NCBI GenBank assembly: GCA_902706235.1
Contig: CACSJR010000007.1
Span: 186,001-250,000 of the forward strand
DNA: 64,000 nucleotides
Source: Citrobacter sp. 18056
Lineage (GTDB): Bacteria; Pseudomonadota; Gammaproteobacteria; Enterobacterales; Enterobacteriaceae
Direction: 5' to 3'
The translations under genes and the position numbers were made by a program. Of this stretch, positions 8,612 to 18,394 are shown piece by piece. The notes below the pieces were generated by a model. The model saw nothing but the letters and a program-made list of their open reading frames with translations. It was not told the origin of the DNA and did not search any database. Each line of letters opens with the position of its first letter. Position 1 is the first letter of the stretch.

Positions 8612-9637
8612 ATGACAGGCATTAAAACCTGGGGACTGTGCATGGCAACAGCCCTGTTAATGATGATCATCTCGCCACACACTGTTTATGCCCTGACCTG
8701 CAAGGCGTCGAATTCGGTGGTCAGTGAAACGGTAAATGTCGGGTCAATCATTAAGGCATCCAGTTCGGAGATTAAAGCCAACCAAAAAATCTGGGTGTCA
8801 TCGGCCATTAACGCCACCTTTACCTGCACAGATACAGATAGTCATCCGCAAGGTGAGATGGCCTTTTTCTGGCTTGATCCCAAAGACCAGGCCCGTACCC
8901 TTCCTGCTTTTATCTCAATAGGCATAACCTACAACGGCATTGACTACCCGCTGGTGAAGGGGCAAAAAGTACAGCTGGGACCTGCGACAGTATGCAACAA
9001 AGTGAAAGCGACATGCCTCTCCCCGGCCACGCCGCAAACCTTCAGTCTTGAATATCAGGTTTATATTAAAGCGACCGGTTCTACGATCCCTATTGGTGGG
9101 GCTATTCAGGACAATCTCAATCTCTCATTATTTCAGGTTGACGGTGAAGGAGGATTGCGTGGTGGGGATACGAATTTCAATCTGTTTATTACCGGTCTAA
9201 GTAAGATAAATCTAATGGCTTGCGTCCCCACAGTGACGATTTCGCCTAATACACTGGATTTTGGCACAATGAGTTCGCATAACGCATCACCTGGGCACAT
9301 TGAGCGAAAACGTCAATTTAACGTCGTGTATGGACTACAAATTAAGGGATCGGGTGTAATCTGCGGTACCGAAAATCTGCTGACCACGTTCAGCACCCCA
9401 AATCCCCTGCAGGACAAAACCATCATTCTGCCCGCCACGGACAGCGGCTTCGGTATTATTCTCTCGGACAATACCAGTCTTGACCCCCCTATCGAAATGA
9501 ATGCGCCCAAAGTGATGTCGATAACCGCAGGTAACATTATCAATAAAACGTATACTGCGGGTGTGATGTGGCTGAGTAATCAACCCAAAACGGGTGACTT
9601 TTCCGCAACGGCGACGATCACCGTGACGTTTCAGTGA
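8612..9637 (+). CDS. Fimbrial tip adhesin (two-domain)
   Basis: 341 residues from the ATG at 8612, which has GAGGAAAA just upstream. Longer in-frame starts overlap the usher and are not supported. The signal peptide ends near TVYA/LTCK. The N-terminal domain (about 28-195) has Cys-rich beta-strand sequence with no known lectin motif I recognise. A Cys-initiated pilin domain follows from LMACVPTVTISPNTLDFGT to the end VTFQ, with a second Cys in GSGVICGTE. Length and position at the end of the operon fit a tip adhesin. The receptor is unknown. The rimO stub begins about 20 bp later, so the island ends here. Confidence 0.85.
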   Translation: MTGIKTWGLCMATALLMMIISPHTVYALTCKASNSVVSETVNVGSIIKASSSEIKANQKIWVSSAINATFTCTDTDSHPQGEMAFFWLDPKDQARTLPAFISIGITYNGIDYPLVKGQKVQLGPATVCNKVKATCLSPATPQTFSLEYQVYIKATGSTIPIGGAIQDNLNLSLFQVDGEGGLRGGDTNFNLFITGLSKINLMACVPTVTISPNTLDFGTMSSHNASPGHIERKRQFNVVYGLQIKGSGVICGTENLLTTFSTPNPLQDKTIILPATDSGFGIILSDNTSLDPPIEMNAPKVMSITAGNIINKTYTAGVMWLSNQPKTGDFSATATITVTFQ

Positions 9638-9657
9638 ACAGAGCGTAATGGAGGCGT

Positions 9658-9753
9658 GACCGCGTGGTGTACCTGAATGGCGAACCCCGCGTTAAGCCGG
9701 GCGACGTGCTGCGCGCGAAAGGCGAATACGATCTGTGGGGTTCACGGGTTTAA
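9658..9753 (+). pseudogene. rimO: rimO 3' stub (truncated ribosomal S12 methylthiotransferase)
   Basis: An open frame reading [18 protein letters not shown], then [10 protein letters not shown] and TAA at 9751-9753 matches the C-terminal TRAM-domain end of E. coli RimO (VYLNGETNVKPGDILRVK, later EYDLWGSRV). A small in-frame gap lies before EYDLWGSRV. In-frame upstream sequence meets a stop at 9646-9648, and the rest of rimO is missing from the window. Orientation and position between bssR and gsiD match the E. coli order. The radical-SAM and UPF0004 domains are gone, so the product would be non-functional. A complete rimO elsewhere in the genome cannot be excluded. Confidence 0.88.
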
Positions 9754-9795
9754 TCGCCTTTATTCTCACCCCGCCCCGGGAGAGAATCGCCCTAC

Positions 9796-10707
9796 CTACC
9801 CTTTGATCTTCGGATCCAGCGCATCACGCAAACCATCGCCCAGCAGGTTGAACGCCAGTACCGTCAGGAATATCGCCAGCGCCGGGAACAACGCTACGTG
9901 CGGCGACATCACCATATCGGCACGCGCTTCGTTGAGCATCGCGCCCCACTCCGGGGTCGGTGGCTGTGCGCCCAAACCGAGAAACGACAGGCTGGCTGCG
10001 GAAATTATCGACACGCCAATTCGCATGGTGAAATAGACCACAATCGACGATACGGTGCCCGGCAGGATATGGCGGAACAGAATGGTGCTGTCGCTGGCGC
10101 CAATGCTGCGTGACGACTCAATAAACGTCTGCTGTTTGAGCACCAGCGTGTTGCCGCGTACCAGACGCGCAAAAGCCGGAACGGAGAATATCGCCACCGC
10201 GATGATGACGTTCGCCATTCCGCTGCCCATCACCGCCACCACGGCTATCGCCAGAAGAATGCCCGGGAAGGCAAACAGCACGTCGCAGATACGCATGATG
10301 ACGCGGTCCCACCAGCCTTCGTAATAGCCCGCAAGCAGCCCCAACACCGTGCCGACCACAGCGCCGATCAGTACTGCAAACACGCCCGCAGCGAGTGAAA
10401 TACGCGCCCCAACCAGCACCCGGCTGAAAATGTCGCGCCCGAGAGAATCCACGCCAAACCAGTGCATCATCGACGGGCCATCGTTCAGCCGGTCGTAATC
10501 GAAGTAGTTTTCCGCATCGAACGGCGCTATCCACGGTGCCAAAAAGGCCACCACGATCAGCAGCACAACAAACACCGCGGCGGCCATCGCCACCGGCTGT
10601 TTGCGGAATTTGCGCCAGAATTCATGCCACGGCGTGCGCACCTGTCCGGGAGCCACTCCGGGCAGCGCGTTCATGATTGCCTGACGTCGCCAGTTTAACA
10701 GTCGCAC
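9796..10707 (-). CDS. gsiD: Glutathione ABC importer permease GsiD
   Basis: 303-residue inner-membrane permease, the same length as E. coli GsiD. It has an N-terminal OppC-type segment, about six membrane helices, and the EAA-type coupling motif around [37 protein letters not shown] and [20 protein letters not shown] are signatures of the dipeptide/nickel permease family. It starts directly after the gsiC stop with no gap, so the two are translationally coupled. With GsiC it forms the channel for glutathione delivered by GsiB and driven by GsiA. Confidence 0.96.
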   Translation of the reverse strand: MRLLNWRRQAIMNALPGVAPGQVRTPWHEFWRKFRKQPVAMAAAVFVVLLIVVAFLAPWIAPFDAENYFDYDRLNDGPSMMHWFGVDSLGRDIFSRVLVGARISLAAGVFAVLIGAVVGTVLGLLAGYYEGWWDRVIMRICDVLFAFPGILLAIAVVAVMGSGMANVIIAVAIFSVPAFARLVRGNTLVLKQQTFIESSRSIGASDSTILFRHILPGTVSSIVVYFTMRIGVSIISAASLSFLGLGAQPPTPEWGAMLNEARADMVMSPHVALFPALAIFLTVLAFNLLGDGLRDALDPKIKG

Positions 10708-11628
10708 TTACTTGTACCTGATAGCCGGGTTGATGGCGGCATACAGCACGTCCACCACCAGATTGATGAGAATAAATTCCAGCGAAAAGAGCAGCACTTC
10801 CGCCTGAATCACCGGATAGTCGCGCATCTCCACCGAATCCACCAGCAGGCGCCCAAGCCCCGGCCAGTTAAAGACCTTTTCGACCACAATGGAGCCGCCG
10901 AGCAGAAAACCAAACTGCAAGCCCATCATGGTCACCACCGGGATCATCGCGTTACGCAAGCCGTGTTTGAGCACCACCCACGTTTCGCTGACGCCTTTGG
11001 CCCGCGCGGTACGCATGTAGTCTTCATTAAGCACATCGACGAATGACGCTCGCGTGAAGCGGGCCATCACCGCCGCCACCGCAGCACCGAGGGTGATTGA
11101 CGGCAGAATGTAGTGCCGCCAGCTGTCCGCGCCAACGGTCGGCAGCCAGCCCAGTTCAACGGAAAAGACCTGCATCAGCAGCATGCCCAGCGCGAACGCC
11201 GGGAAGGAAATACCGGTGACGGCAATCGCCATGCCGAGCCTGTCCGGCCAGCGATTGCGCCAGACGGCCGCCGCTACCCCCATCGCCATACCGAAAATCA
11301 CCGCCCAGATCATGCTGCACAGCGTGAGCCACAGCGTTGGCATGAAACGACTGGCAATCTCTTCCGACACGGGACGATGCGACACCATCGAGGTGCCAAA
11401 ATCGCCCTGCAAGACGTTGACGATGTAGTGCCCAAACTGAACGTACAGCGGCTGGTCGAGGCCCAGCTGTTGACGCACCATCGCCACGACTTGCGCATCC
11501 GCTTCCGGCCCGGCAATCAAACGCGCGGGGTCGCCGGGCAGCAGGTGCACAAACAGGAACACTAGCACCGCCACGATGAGCAGCGTCGGGATCAGACCGA
11601 GCAGACGTTTAATGACGTAACTAAACAT
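10708..11628 (-). CDS. gsiC: Glutathione ABC importer permease GsiC
   Basis: 306-residue OppB-type permease. It begins [20 protein letters not shown], followed by the periplasmic loop with [13 protein letters not shown] and [12 protein letters not shown], and the coupling motif [21 protein letters not shown]. The end [20 protein letters not shown] is typical of the family. The start codon overlaps the gsiB stop by one base (TAATG), showing operon coupling. Partner of GsiD in the glutathione importer. Confidence 0.96.
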   Translation of the reverse strand: MFSYVIKRLLGLIPTLLIVAVLVFLFVHLLPGDPARLIAGPEADAQVVAMVRQQLGLDQPLYVQFGHYIVNVLQGDFGTSMVSHRPVSEEIASRFMPTLWLTLCSMIWAVIFGMAMGVAAAVWRNRWPDRLGMAIAVTGISFPAFALGMLLMQVFSVELGWLPTVGADSWRHYILPSITLGAAVAAVMARFTRASFVDVLNEDYMRTARAKGVSETWVVLKHGLRNAMIPVVTMMGLQFGFLLGGSIVVEKVFNWPGLGRLLVDSVEMRDYPVIQAEVLLFSLEFILINLVVDVLYAAINPAIRYK

Positions 11629-13166
11629 TACTTCAGGTCGGCCTCATCAAAGCTAAAACCGGTATCCGGCATGATGTAGAACCCGGTCAGATTTTTACTG
11701 TGCGCAGAAACCAGTTTTTCCACCACCAGCGGAACCCATGGCGACTCTTTCCAGATGGTGTCCTGAGCCTCTTTGTACAGACGCTCCTTCTCTTTCGGGT
11801 CATTGGTCTTCAGCGCTCCGGCGAGGTCTTTGTCCACCTGCGGATTACTGTAGAACGCGGTGTTAAACAGCGTTGGTGGCCAGTTTTGCGAGGCAAACAG
11901 CGGCGACAGCGCCCAGTCTGCTTCACCCGTCGAGGCCGACCAGCCGGTGTAGAACATTCTTACGCCGCTCTCTTTCTGCCCTTTGGCTTCGACTTCTGAC
12001 GCTCGCTGACCCGCATCCATCGCCGTCAGCTGCGCCTTGATGCCCACCTGCGCCAGCTGCTGCTGGGTGAACTGCAGCACTTTTTGCGCGGTGCTGTGGT
12101 TATGTGACGACCACAGCGTGGTGCTGAACCCGTTCGGGAAACCGGCTTCTTTCAACAGTTCGCGGGCTTTCGCCGGATCGTACGGCCACGGTTTATACGT
12201 CTGCGCATACGCAATGGACGGCGGTACCACGCCAGTCGCCGGGGTCGCGTAACCAGCAAAGGCCACTTTCACCAACGCCTGACGGTTGATAGCGTAGTTG
12301 ATCGCCTCCCGCACTTTCGGGTTATCAAACGGTTTTTGCGTCACGTTCATGCTGATGTAGCGCTGCATGATTGACGGGCTCGCCACCAGCTCCAGCTTGC
12401 TGTTTTTTTCCAGCAGCGGGGCCTGCTCGTAAGGGATCGGGAACGCAAACTGCGCTTCACCGGTTTGCAGCATCGCCGCGCGGGTATTGTTATCAACGAC
12501 CGGACGCCAGGTGATGGTGTCGAGTTTTGGCAGACCTTTCTGCCAGTAGCCATCAAACTTCTTCACCTTCACAAAGTCAGTCTGGTTCCAGGTCTCGAGC
12601 GAATACGGCCCGGTGCCCACCGGATGGAAGCCGATATCCTTGCCGAATTTCTTGATAGCCGCCGGGGAAATCATCGCCGTCGCCGGATGCGCCAGAATGT
12701 TAATAAACGCTGAGAACGGCTGTTTGAGGGTAATTTTCACCGTCAGTGGATCGACCGCTTCAGTGCTGGCGATATCCTTGTACAGGTTATAGCGCTTGAG
12801 ATGGTTATCCGGGTTGCTGGCCCTGTCGAGGTTGATTTTCACCGCCTCGGCGTTGAAATCGGTCCCGTCCTGGAATTTCACTCCGCTACGCAGTTTGAGG
12901 GTGTACACCAGCCCGTCATCTGACACCGTGTAGCTTTCCGCCAGCACGTTGTGCATTTTCATGTCTTTATCGAGGCCAAACAGCCCCTGATAGAACGACT
13001 TCGCCACCGCCTGAGACAGCGTGTCGTTCGCGTCATACGGGTCGAGCGTCGTGAAATTTGACCCCACCGCCACCACCACATCTTTAGCCGCAAACGCGGG
13101 TGCGGCGGCCAGGGCGGAAACAACACCCAGTGCCAGCAGCCATTTACCTGAAATCTGTTGTGTCAT
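11628..13166 (-). CDS. gsiB: Glutathione-binding periplasmic protein GsiB
   Basis: 512-residue solute-binding protein of the extracellular family 5, equal to the E. coli length. The start at 13164-13166 gives [20 protein letters not shown] with a signal peptide ending AFAA; the longer upstream frame runs into the gsiA region and is not used. An AGGAGAAC ribosome site precedes it. Family motifs include [40 protein letters not shown] and [10 protein letters not shown]. It follows gsiA with a 16-bp gap. It binds glutathione and delivers it to GsiCD. Confidence 0.96.
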   Translation of the reverse strand: MTQQISGKWLLALGVVSALAAAPAFAAKDVVVAVGSNFTTLDPYDANDTLSQAVAKSFYQGLFGLDKDMKMHNVLAESYTVSDDGLVYTLKLRSGVKFQDGTDFNAEAVKINLDRASNPDNHLKRYNLYKDIASTEAVDPLTVKITLKQPFSAFINILAHPATAMISPAAIKKFGKDIGFHPVGTGPYSLETWNQTDFVKVKKFDGYWQKGLPKLDTITWRPVVDNNTRAAMLQTGEAQFAFPIPYEQAPLLEKNSKLELVASPSIMQRYISMNVTQKPFDNPKVREAINYAINRQALVKVAFAGYATPATGVVPPSIAYAQTYKPWPYDPAKARELLKEAGFPNGFSTTLWSSHNHSTAQKVLQFTQQQLAQVGIKAQLTAMDAGQRASEVEAKGQKESGVRMFYTGWSASTGEADWALSPLFASQNWPPTLFNTAFYSNPQVDKDLAGALKTNDPKEKERLYKEAQDTIWKESPWVPLVVEKLVSAHSKNLTGFYIMPDTGFSFDEADLK

Positions 13167-13182
13167 GTTGTTCTCCTGATTG

Positions 13183-15039
13183 TTATAGGCGCGACAGTGC
13201 GCTGGGGGTATCGTCCCGGGCGACAAAATGCCCAGGGCTAACCTGAACCAGCGGCACGCTGGCAATCTCTTCTCCCCGCGGATAAATATTACCGGGCAGC
13301 TCATCGGACAGCAGTACGCGCTGCGGTCGACGGTGCGTCGGGTCAGCCACCGGCACGGCGGCCATCAGCTTGCGGGTATACGGGTGCTGCGGGTTTTCAA
13401 ATACGGCATTACGCGGGCCAATCTCGACAATTCGCCCGCGGTACATCACCGCCACACGGTGGCTGATGCGCTCAACCACAGCCATATCGTGGGAAATAAA
13501 CAGGTACGCCATGCCCATTTCCCGCTGCAAATCGAGCAGAAGGTTGATTATCTGCGCGCGAATAGACACATCCAGCGCGGATACCGCCTCATCGGCAATC
13601 ACCACTTTCGGGTTGAGCGCCAGCGCGCGGGCGATGCAAATCCGCTGACGCTGGCCGCCGGAAAATTCATGCGGATAACGCCAGGCGTGTTCCGGCTGTA
13701 GCCCGACACGTTCGAGTAACCACGCCACCCGACGTCGGGCATCCGCTTCCGGCAGCATGTTATGCACCCGCAGCGGTTCAAGAATGGAATAGCCGACGGT
13801 TTGCCGCGGATCGAGCGAGGCCCACGGATCCTGAAAAATAAGCTGAATGTCGCGCCGCAGCGGCTGAAGTTGGCTGTCCGACAATGTATCAATGCGTTTC
13901 CCGTTAAACGTAATGTTGCCGCTTTGCGACTCCACCAGCCGTAACAGCGCGCGCCCGGTCGTCGATTTCCCGGAACCGGATTCGCCCACCAGCGCCAGCG
14001 TTTCGCCGGGCCACAAATCGAAACTCACCTTCTCCACCGCGTGTACTTCGCGGGTGACGCGGTTTAGAATGCCGCTGCGTAGCGGAAAACGGGTCACCAA
14101 ATCACGCACCTGCAAAATCGGCTCACCGGGAACGACGGTGTCCTGCTCAGCGGGTATGGCGTCAGTGTTCAACAGCGGGAAACTGCGCGGCAACGCGCTG
14201 CCACGCATGGCGCCCAGCCGCGGAACCGCCGACAGTAACGCTTTGGTGTACGGATGCTGTGGCGCGTGAAAAATTTGCTCGACGCTACCCGTTTCCACCG
14301 CTTCGCCCTGGTACATCACCAGCACTCTGTCGGCGATATCCGCCACGACGCCCATGTCGTGAGTGATAAAAATCACCCCCATCTCCATCTCTTTTTGCAG
14401 CACATCGATCAGCTGCAGAATTTGCGCCTGAATGGTGACGTCCAGCGCGGTCGTCGGTTCGTCGGCAATCAGCACCGCCGGACGACAGGAGAGCGCCATC
14501 GCAATCATCACTCGCTGGCGCATGCCGCCAGAAAGTTGATGCGGGTAGCGCACCAGAATAGTTTCGGCTTCCGGAATACGCACCTGATCGAGCATTTTCT
14601 TCGCGGCTTTCAACGCATCATCGCGCCCTAACCCCTGATGCAGACGGATAGACTCGGCTATCTGCTCGCCCACGGTAAACACCGGGTTCAGCGACGTCAT
14701 CGGCTCCTGGAAGATCATTGCGATATCCGCCCCGCGCACGCGACGCATTTGCGACGCGCTTTGGGCCGTTACGTCAATCACTTCGCGGTTACGACGGCGA
14801 AGCATTAGTGCTTCGCTGTTCACCTCACCGCCGGACTGTTCGAGCAGGCGCATTAACGCCAGCGCGGTGACCGATTTCCCCGAGCCGGACTCGCCGACAA
14901 TCGCCAACGTCTCGCCGCGTTTGAGGCTAAATGAAAGATGCTTTACCGCCTGAACAGGCTGCTGTTCCTGCTGAAAAGTAATGTTCAAATCACGCACCAC
15001 CAGCACCTCGCTGGGGTTGATTTCATGGCTGTGCGGCAC
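13183..15039 (-). CDS. gsiA: Glutathione ABC importer double ATPase GsiA
   Basis: Two fused ABC ATPase domains, each with Walker A GESGSGKS, signature LSGGMRQR or FSGGQRQR, and Walker B leading to DEPTTALD or DEAVSALD. The best start is the GTG at 15037-15039 (VPHSHEIN), because AGGAGG lies five bases upstream. The in-frame GTG at 15054 would place that ribosome site inside the gene. This gives 618 residues against about 623 in E. coli. The iaaA stop is 11 bp upstream, so iaaA-gsiABCD forms one operon. It powers glutathione import. Dipeptide import is a possible side role. Confidence 0.95.
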   Translation of the reverse strand: MPHSHEINPSEVLVVRDLNITFQQEQQPVQAVKHLSFSLKRGETLAIVGESGSGKSVTALALMRLLEQSGGEVNSEALMLRRRNREVIDVTAQSASQMRRVRGADIAMIFQEPMTSLNPVFTVGEQIAESIRLHQGLGRDDALKAAKKMLDQVRIPEAETILVRYPHQLSGGMRQRVMIAMALSCRPAVLIADEPTTALDVTIQAQILQLIDVLQKEMEMGVIFITHDMGVVADIADRVLVMYQGEAVETGSVEQIFHAPQHPYTKALLSAVPRLGAMRGSALPRSFPLLNTDAIPAEQDTVVPGEPILQVRDLVTRFPLRSGILNRVTREVHAVEKVSFDLWPGETLALVGESGSGKSTTGRALLRLVESQSGNITFNGKRIDTLSDSQLQPLRRDIQLIFQDPWASLDPRQTVGYSILEPLRVHNMLPEADARRRVAWLLERVGLQPEHAWRYPHEFSGGQRQRICIARALALNPKVVIADEAVSALDVSIRAQIINLLLDLQREMGMAYLFISHDMAVVERISHRVAVMYRGRIVEIGPRNAVFENPQHPYTRKLMAAVPVADPTHRRPQRVLLSDELPGNIYPRGEEIASVPLVQVSPGHFVARDDTPSALSRL

Positions 15040-15050
15040 GCTTCCTCCTG

Positions 15051-15989
15051 TCACCGGTAGATGCCGACCGTAGGTGTATCGCCGACATACGCATACGCGC
15101 GGTACATCCCTTCGCTGTTGAATGGCATCGCTACATTGCCTTCACGGTCAATTGCAATCAGACCACCACTGCCGCCAAGGGCGGGAAGTTTTTCCATAAT
15201 CACCCGTTCGCAGGCATCCTGCAGGCTTAAATCGCTGTATTCCATCAGGGCCGAAATATCGTAGGCCGCGAGGGTGCGCATAAACACTTCACCGGTGCCG
15301 GTGCAGGACACCGCCACGCTGGCATTATTGGCATAACAGCCTGCGCCCGGTAGCGGGCTGTCGCCCACGCGTCCAGGTAATTTGTTGGTCATTCCGCCGG
15401 TTGAGGTCGCGGCGGCGAGATTACCTGCTTTATCGAGCGCGACGGCCCCAACGGTGCCCATTTTGGTCTGTTCATCCAGCGGCGAATCACTGTGATCGAG
15501 CCGCGTGTCTCCCGCAGCCTTCGCCTGTCGAAGCTGGTGCAGGCGTTCCGGCGTAGAGAACAAGTCGTTGCTGACCTTTTCCATCCCATGTTGCACGGCG
15601 AATTTCTCGGCCCCTTCACCGATCAGCAGCACATGTGGGCTTTGCTCGAGCACTACACGCGCAGCAAGAACCGGGTTGCGTAAATGCTTAATGCCTGCCA
15701 CCGCGCCCGCTTGCAGAGAATAGCCATCCATCACGCAGGCATCGAGTTCGTGCGTTTCATCGGCGGTAAACACCGCCCCGGTTCCGGCGTTGAACAATGG
15801 GCACTCTTCCAGCAACCGTACGGCCTCGGTCACTACGTCCAGCGCACTGGCCCCGGCCTCCAGCATTTTCTGACCGGTCTCGACTATCGACGACAGCGCG
15901 ACGACATATTGCTGTTCGCGTTCTGGCGACATATTGCCACGGGTTATCGCCCCGGCTCCGCCATGAATGGCGATCGCTGCATGACTCAT
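15051..15989 (-). CDS. iaaA: Isoaspartyl peptidase / beta-aspartyl L-asparaginase
   Basis: 312-residue Ntn-hydrolase precursor that self-cleaves into alpha and beta subunits. The autocatalytic nucleophile is Thr179 in [10 protein letters not shown], the same position as in E. coli IaaA (YbiK). The beta subunit then shows [15 protein letters not shown] and [15 protein letters not shown]. The N-terminal AIHGGAGAI and NAGTGAVFT motifs are typical. It removes beta-aspartyl residues from isoaspartyl dipeptides and has asparaginase activity. First gene of the operon with gsiABCD, which suggests shared use of imported peptides or sulfur and nitrogen scavenging. It is divergent from moeA. Confidence 0.95.
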   Translation of the reverse strand: MSHAAIAIHGGAGAITRGNMSPEREQQYVVALSSIVETGQKMLEAGASALDVVTEAVRLLEECPLFNAGTGAVFTADETHELDACVMDGYSLQAGAVAGIKHLRNPVLAARVVLEQSPHVLLIGEGAEKFAVQHGMEKVSNDLFSTPERLHQLRQAKAAGDTRLDHSDSPLDEQTKMGTVGAVALDKAGNLAAATSTGGMTNKLPGRVGDSPLPGAGCYANNASVAVSCTGTGEVFMRTLAAYDISALMEYSDLSLQDACERVIMEKLPALGGSGGLIAIDREGNVAMPFNSEGMYRAYAYVGDTPTVGIYR

Positions 15990-16178
15990 TGCGCCCTTCC
16001 CTTCGGCTGAAGATATGCTTTTTCTATAAATATCATTATTGTGCCGATTAATTTATATGATTTTTGAATATAGAAAGCGCTGTTGGTGCTGTAAAGGCAT
16101 CCGCGCCCCTGACATACAGTCGAGGTCACTTTTCTGCCATAATGGGCGCAACAGACGAATTGTCGCAGGAGTAACGTA

Positions 16179-17414
16179 ATGGATTTTAACGCCGGACTGA
16201 TGCCGCTCGACGTGGCACTGACGCAGATGCTCGATCGTATTTCCCCGCTGAATGACACCGAAACGCTGCCGCTGATGCAGGCCTTTGGCCGCATTACCGC
16301 CGAAGATGTGGTTTCCCCACTCGACGTGCCAGGTTTTGATAACTCGGCGATGGACGGCTATGCCGTGCGTCTGACAGACCTCGTAGACGGTAAACCGCTG
16401 CCTTTGGCAGGCAAAGCCTTCGCCGGACAGCCGTTCGACGGTGAATGGCCAACAGGCACCTGCGTGCGCATCATGACCGGCGCACCTGTGCCGCCAGGCT
16501 GCGACGCGGTGGTGATGCAGGAAGAAACCGAGCAAACCGATAACGGCGTATGCTTCACTGCCAGCGTTAACGCGGGCCAGAATATTCGCCGCCGCGGCGA
16601 AGACATCACCGCCGGTAGCGCACTCTTTCCGCGTGGCACGCGCCTGACCGTTGCTGAGCTGCCGGTGCTGGCCTCGCTCGGCATCCCACAGGTTGAGGTG
16701 GTGCGCAAAGTGCGTGTGGCGGTGTTCTCCACTGGCGATGAACTGAAGTTACCCGGCGAACCGCTGGCAGCGGGGCAGATTTATGACACCAATCGTCTGG
16801 CGGTGCATCTGATGCTCGAACAGCTTGGTTGTGAGGTGATTAACCTCGGCATTATTCCTGACTCACAGGAAAAACTGCGCGCGGCGTTTATCGCCGCTGA
16901 TTCGCAGGCCGATGTGGTTATCAGTTCCGGCGGCGTGTCGGTAGGCGAAGCGGACTACACCAAAACCATTCTCGATGAGCTGGGCGAAATCGCGTTCTGG
17001 AAGCTGGCCATCAAGCCGGGCAAACCTTTTGCATTCGGCAAGCTGAATCACAGCTGGTTCTGCGGCCTGCCGGGCAACCCGGTTTCTGCCGCGCTGACGT
17101 TCTATCAGCTGGTGCAGCCGCTGCTGGCGAAACTGAGCGGCAATCCGGACTCTGGCCTGTCACCGCGTCTACGGGTACAGACCACCACCCGACTGAAAAA
17201 ATCGCCAGGCCGTCTCGATTTCCAGCGCGGCGTGCTGACCCGCAACGCTGAAGGGGATTTAAGCGTCGCCACCACCGGACATCAGGGTTCACACGTATTT
17301 AGCTCGTTCAGCCAGGGCAACTGTTTTATCGTGCTGGAACGCGATCGCGGCAACGTTGATGCGGGCGAATGGGTGGAAGTTGAACCGTTTAACGCGCTGT
17401 TTGGGGGGCTGTAA
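16179..17414 (+). CDS. moeA: Molybdopterin molybdenumtransferase MoeA
   Basis: 411-residue enzyme that inserts molybdate into adenylated molybdopterin, the last step of molybdenum cofactor synthesis. Motifs include [16 protein letters not shown] in domain I, FSTGDEL and GQIYDTNR in the MoCF-binding domain, [14 protein letters not shown], and [11 protein letters not shown] with [14 protein letters not shown] precedes the ATG. The stop overlaps the moeB start by one base (TAATG). The moeA-moeB operon is conserved in enterobacteria. Confidence 0.97.
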   Translation: MDFNAGLMPLDVALTQMLDRISPLNDTETLPLMQAFGRITAEDVVSPLDVPGFDNSAMDGYAVRLTDLVDGKPLPLAGKAFAGQPFDGEWPTGTCVRIMTGAPVPPGCDAVVMQEETEQTDNGVCFTASVNAGQNIRRRGEDITAGSALFPRGTRLTVAELPVLASLGIPQVEVVRKVRVAVFSTGDELKLPGEPLAAGQIYDTNRLAVHLMLEQLGCEVINLGIIPDSQEKLRAAFIAADSQADVVISSGGVSVGEADYTKTILDELGEIAFWKLAIKPGKPFAFGKLNHSWFCGLPGNPVSAALTFYQLVQPLLAKLSGNPDSGLSPRLRVQTTTRLKKSPGRLDFQRGVLTRNAEGDLSVATTGHQGSHVFSSFSQGNCFIVLERDRGNVDAGEWVEVEPFNALFGGL

Positions 17415-18169
17415 TGAGCGTGGAACTGAGTGATGCGGAGATGCTGCGCTACAACCGGCAAATCGTGTTGCGCGGTTTCGACTTTGACGGTCAGGAAAAG
17501 CTGAAAGACTCGCGAGCGTTGATTGTTGGCTTAGGCGGTTTAGGCTGCGCCGCCGCGCAATATCTGGCGGCGGCTGGCGTGGGTCAGATGACGCTACTCG
17601 ATTTCGACACCGTGTCGCTGTCAAACCTGCAACGCCAGACGCTGCACAGCGATGCCGCGATTGGTCAGCCGAAAGTCGAGTCTGCCCGCGATTCGCTGTC
17701 TCGGATCAATCCGCACGTGCAGTTTATCTGCATAGATTCGCAGCTCGACGATGCGGCGCTCGCAGAGCAAATCGCAGCGCACGACGTGGTGCTCGACTGT
17801 ACCGATAACGTGCAGATTCGCAATCAGCTCAATACGGGCTGTTTTCAGCATAAAACGCCGCTGGTTTCCGGGGCAGCCATTCGGATGGAAGGGCAAATCA
17901 GCGTATTCACGTATCAGGCTGGCGAACCGTGTTATCGCTGCCTGAGTCGTCTGTTCGGTGAAAACGCCCTCACCTGCGTCGAGGCGGGCGTGATGGCCCC
18001 GCTGGTCGGCGTTATCGGTTCGATACAGGCAATGGAAGCCATTAAGCTTCTGGCCGCTTACGGCACACCCGCTGCCGGGAAAATCGTGATGTACGACGCG
18101 ATGACCTGTCAGTTTCGGGAGATGAAGCTGATGCGGTTTACCGGGTGTGAGATATGTAGTCCGGTCTAA
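17414..18169 (+). CDS. moeB: Molybdopterin-synthase adenylyltransferase MoeB
   Basis: 251-residue E1-like enzyme that adenylates the C-terminus of MoaD to activate it for sulfur transfer. The ATP loop is GLGGLGCAAAQYL, preceded by LRYNRQIVLRGFDFDGQ. DFDTVSLSNLQRQTLH and the CTDN motif follow. Zinc-binding Cys pairs occur in CYRC and in the C-terminal CEIC. It is coupled to moeA and two residues longer than the E. coli protein at the tail. A REP pair follows its stop. Confidence 0.97.
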   Translation: MSVELSDAEMLRYNRQIVLRGFDFDGQEKLKDSRALIVGLGGLGCAAAQYLAAAGVGQMTLLDFDTVSLSNLQRQTLHSDAAIGQPKVESARDSLSRINPHVQFICIDSQLDDAALAEQIAAHDVVLDCTDNVQIRNQLNTGCFQHKTPLVSGAAIRMEGQISVFTYQAGEPCYRCLSRLFGENALTCVEAGVMAPLVGVIGSIQAMEAIKLLAAYGTPAAGKIVMYDAMTCQFREMKLMRFTGCEICSPV

Positions 18170-18177
18170 GCCACTCT

Positions 18178-18246
18178 GCCCGGCGGCACTGCGTTGTGCT
18201 CGGGCCTACAAAAGCGTAGGCCAGGTAAGCGTAGCGCCACCGGGCA
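18178..18246. repeat. REP/BIME pair downstream of moeB
   Basis: Two inverted REP units: a TGCCCGGCGGCACTGCG unit running to CGGGCCTAC, then the mirrored GTAGGCCAGGTAAGCG unit ending GCCACCGGGCA. It lies between the 3' ends of moeB and the fsaA stub, as is typical for REP elements between convergent genes. Confidence 0.88.
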
Positions 18247-18251
18247 TAAAA

Positions 18252-18317
18252 TTACAATTCCGCTCGTCCAAACGCCTCCAGCCAATCCTGTTCAAACTTA
18301 TCAATAGCAGCAACCGC
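18252..18317 (-). pseudogene. fsaA: fsaA C-terminal stub (fructose-6-phosphate aldolase remnant)
   Basis: On the minus strand a frame reads [21 protein letters not shown] and stops at TAA (18252-18254). It closely matches the end of E. coli FsaA, AVAKFEQDWQGAFGRTSI. Orientation and place, between moeB and the pflE gene, match E. coli, where the complete gene has about 220 codons. Only some 20 codons survive. Upstream the sequence passes straight into the pflE promoter region. The catalytic Lys and the barrel are lost. A second aldolase gene elsewhere (fsaB type) cannot be judged from this window. Confidence 0.85.
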
Positions 18318-18325
18318 TCGCTTTG

Positions 18326-18339
18326 TTGACGCATATCAA
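18326..18339 (+). promoter_or_regulatory. FNR-like box upstream of pflE
   Basis: TTGAC-GCAT-ATCAA differs from the TTGAT-N4-ATCAA consensus at one base. Its centre lies 41-42 bases before about 18374, and TTTAAT at 18362-18367 would serve as the -10 element for a start there. This is a class II activator arrangement, which suits an oxygen-sensitive glycyl-radical system. Confidence 0.6.
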
Positions 18340-18344
18340 AATCA

Positions 18345-18358
18345 CTTTCATTCGAAAG
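18345..18358 (+). promoter_or_regulatory. Putative operator (CTTTC-N4-GAAAG) upstream of pflE
   Basis: CTTTCATTCGAAAG lies between the FNR-like box and the -10 element, so a bound protein would cover the -35 region. A degraded second copy, CTTTATACGAAAG, is at 18368-18380. The same palindrome occurs before ybiV and ybiU, and a weaker one at the LacI-type gene. Confidence 0.6.
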
Positions 18359-18394
18359 TTATTTAATCTTTATACGAAAGCAAAGAGGCGGTTT

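Noticed and set aside
18178..18246. Possible CRISPR or small-RNA signal after moeB
   Set aside because: The repeat is a REP pair with only two inverted units and no spacers.
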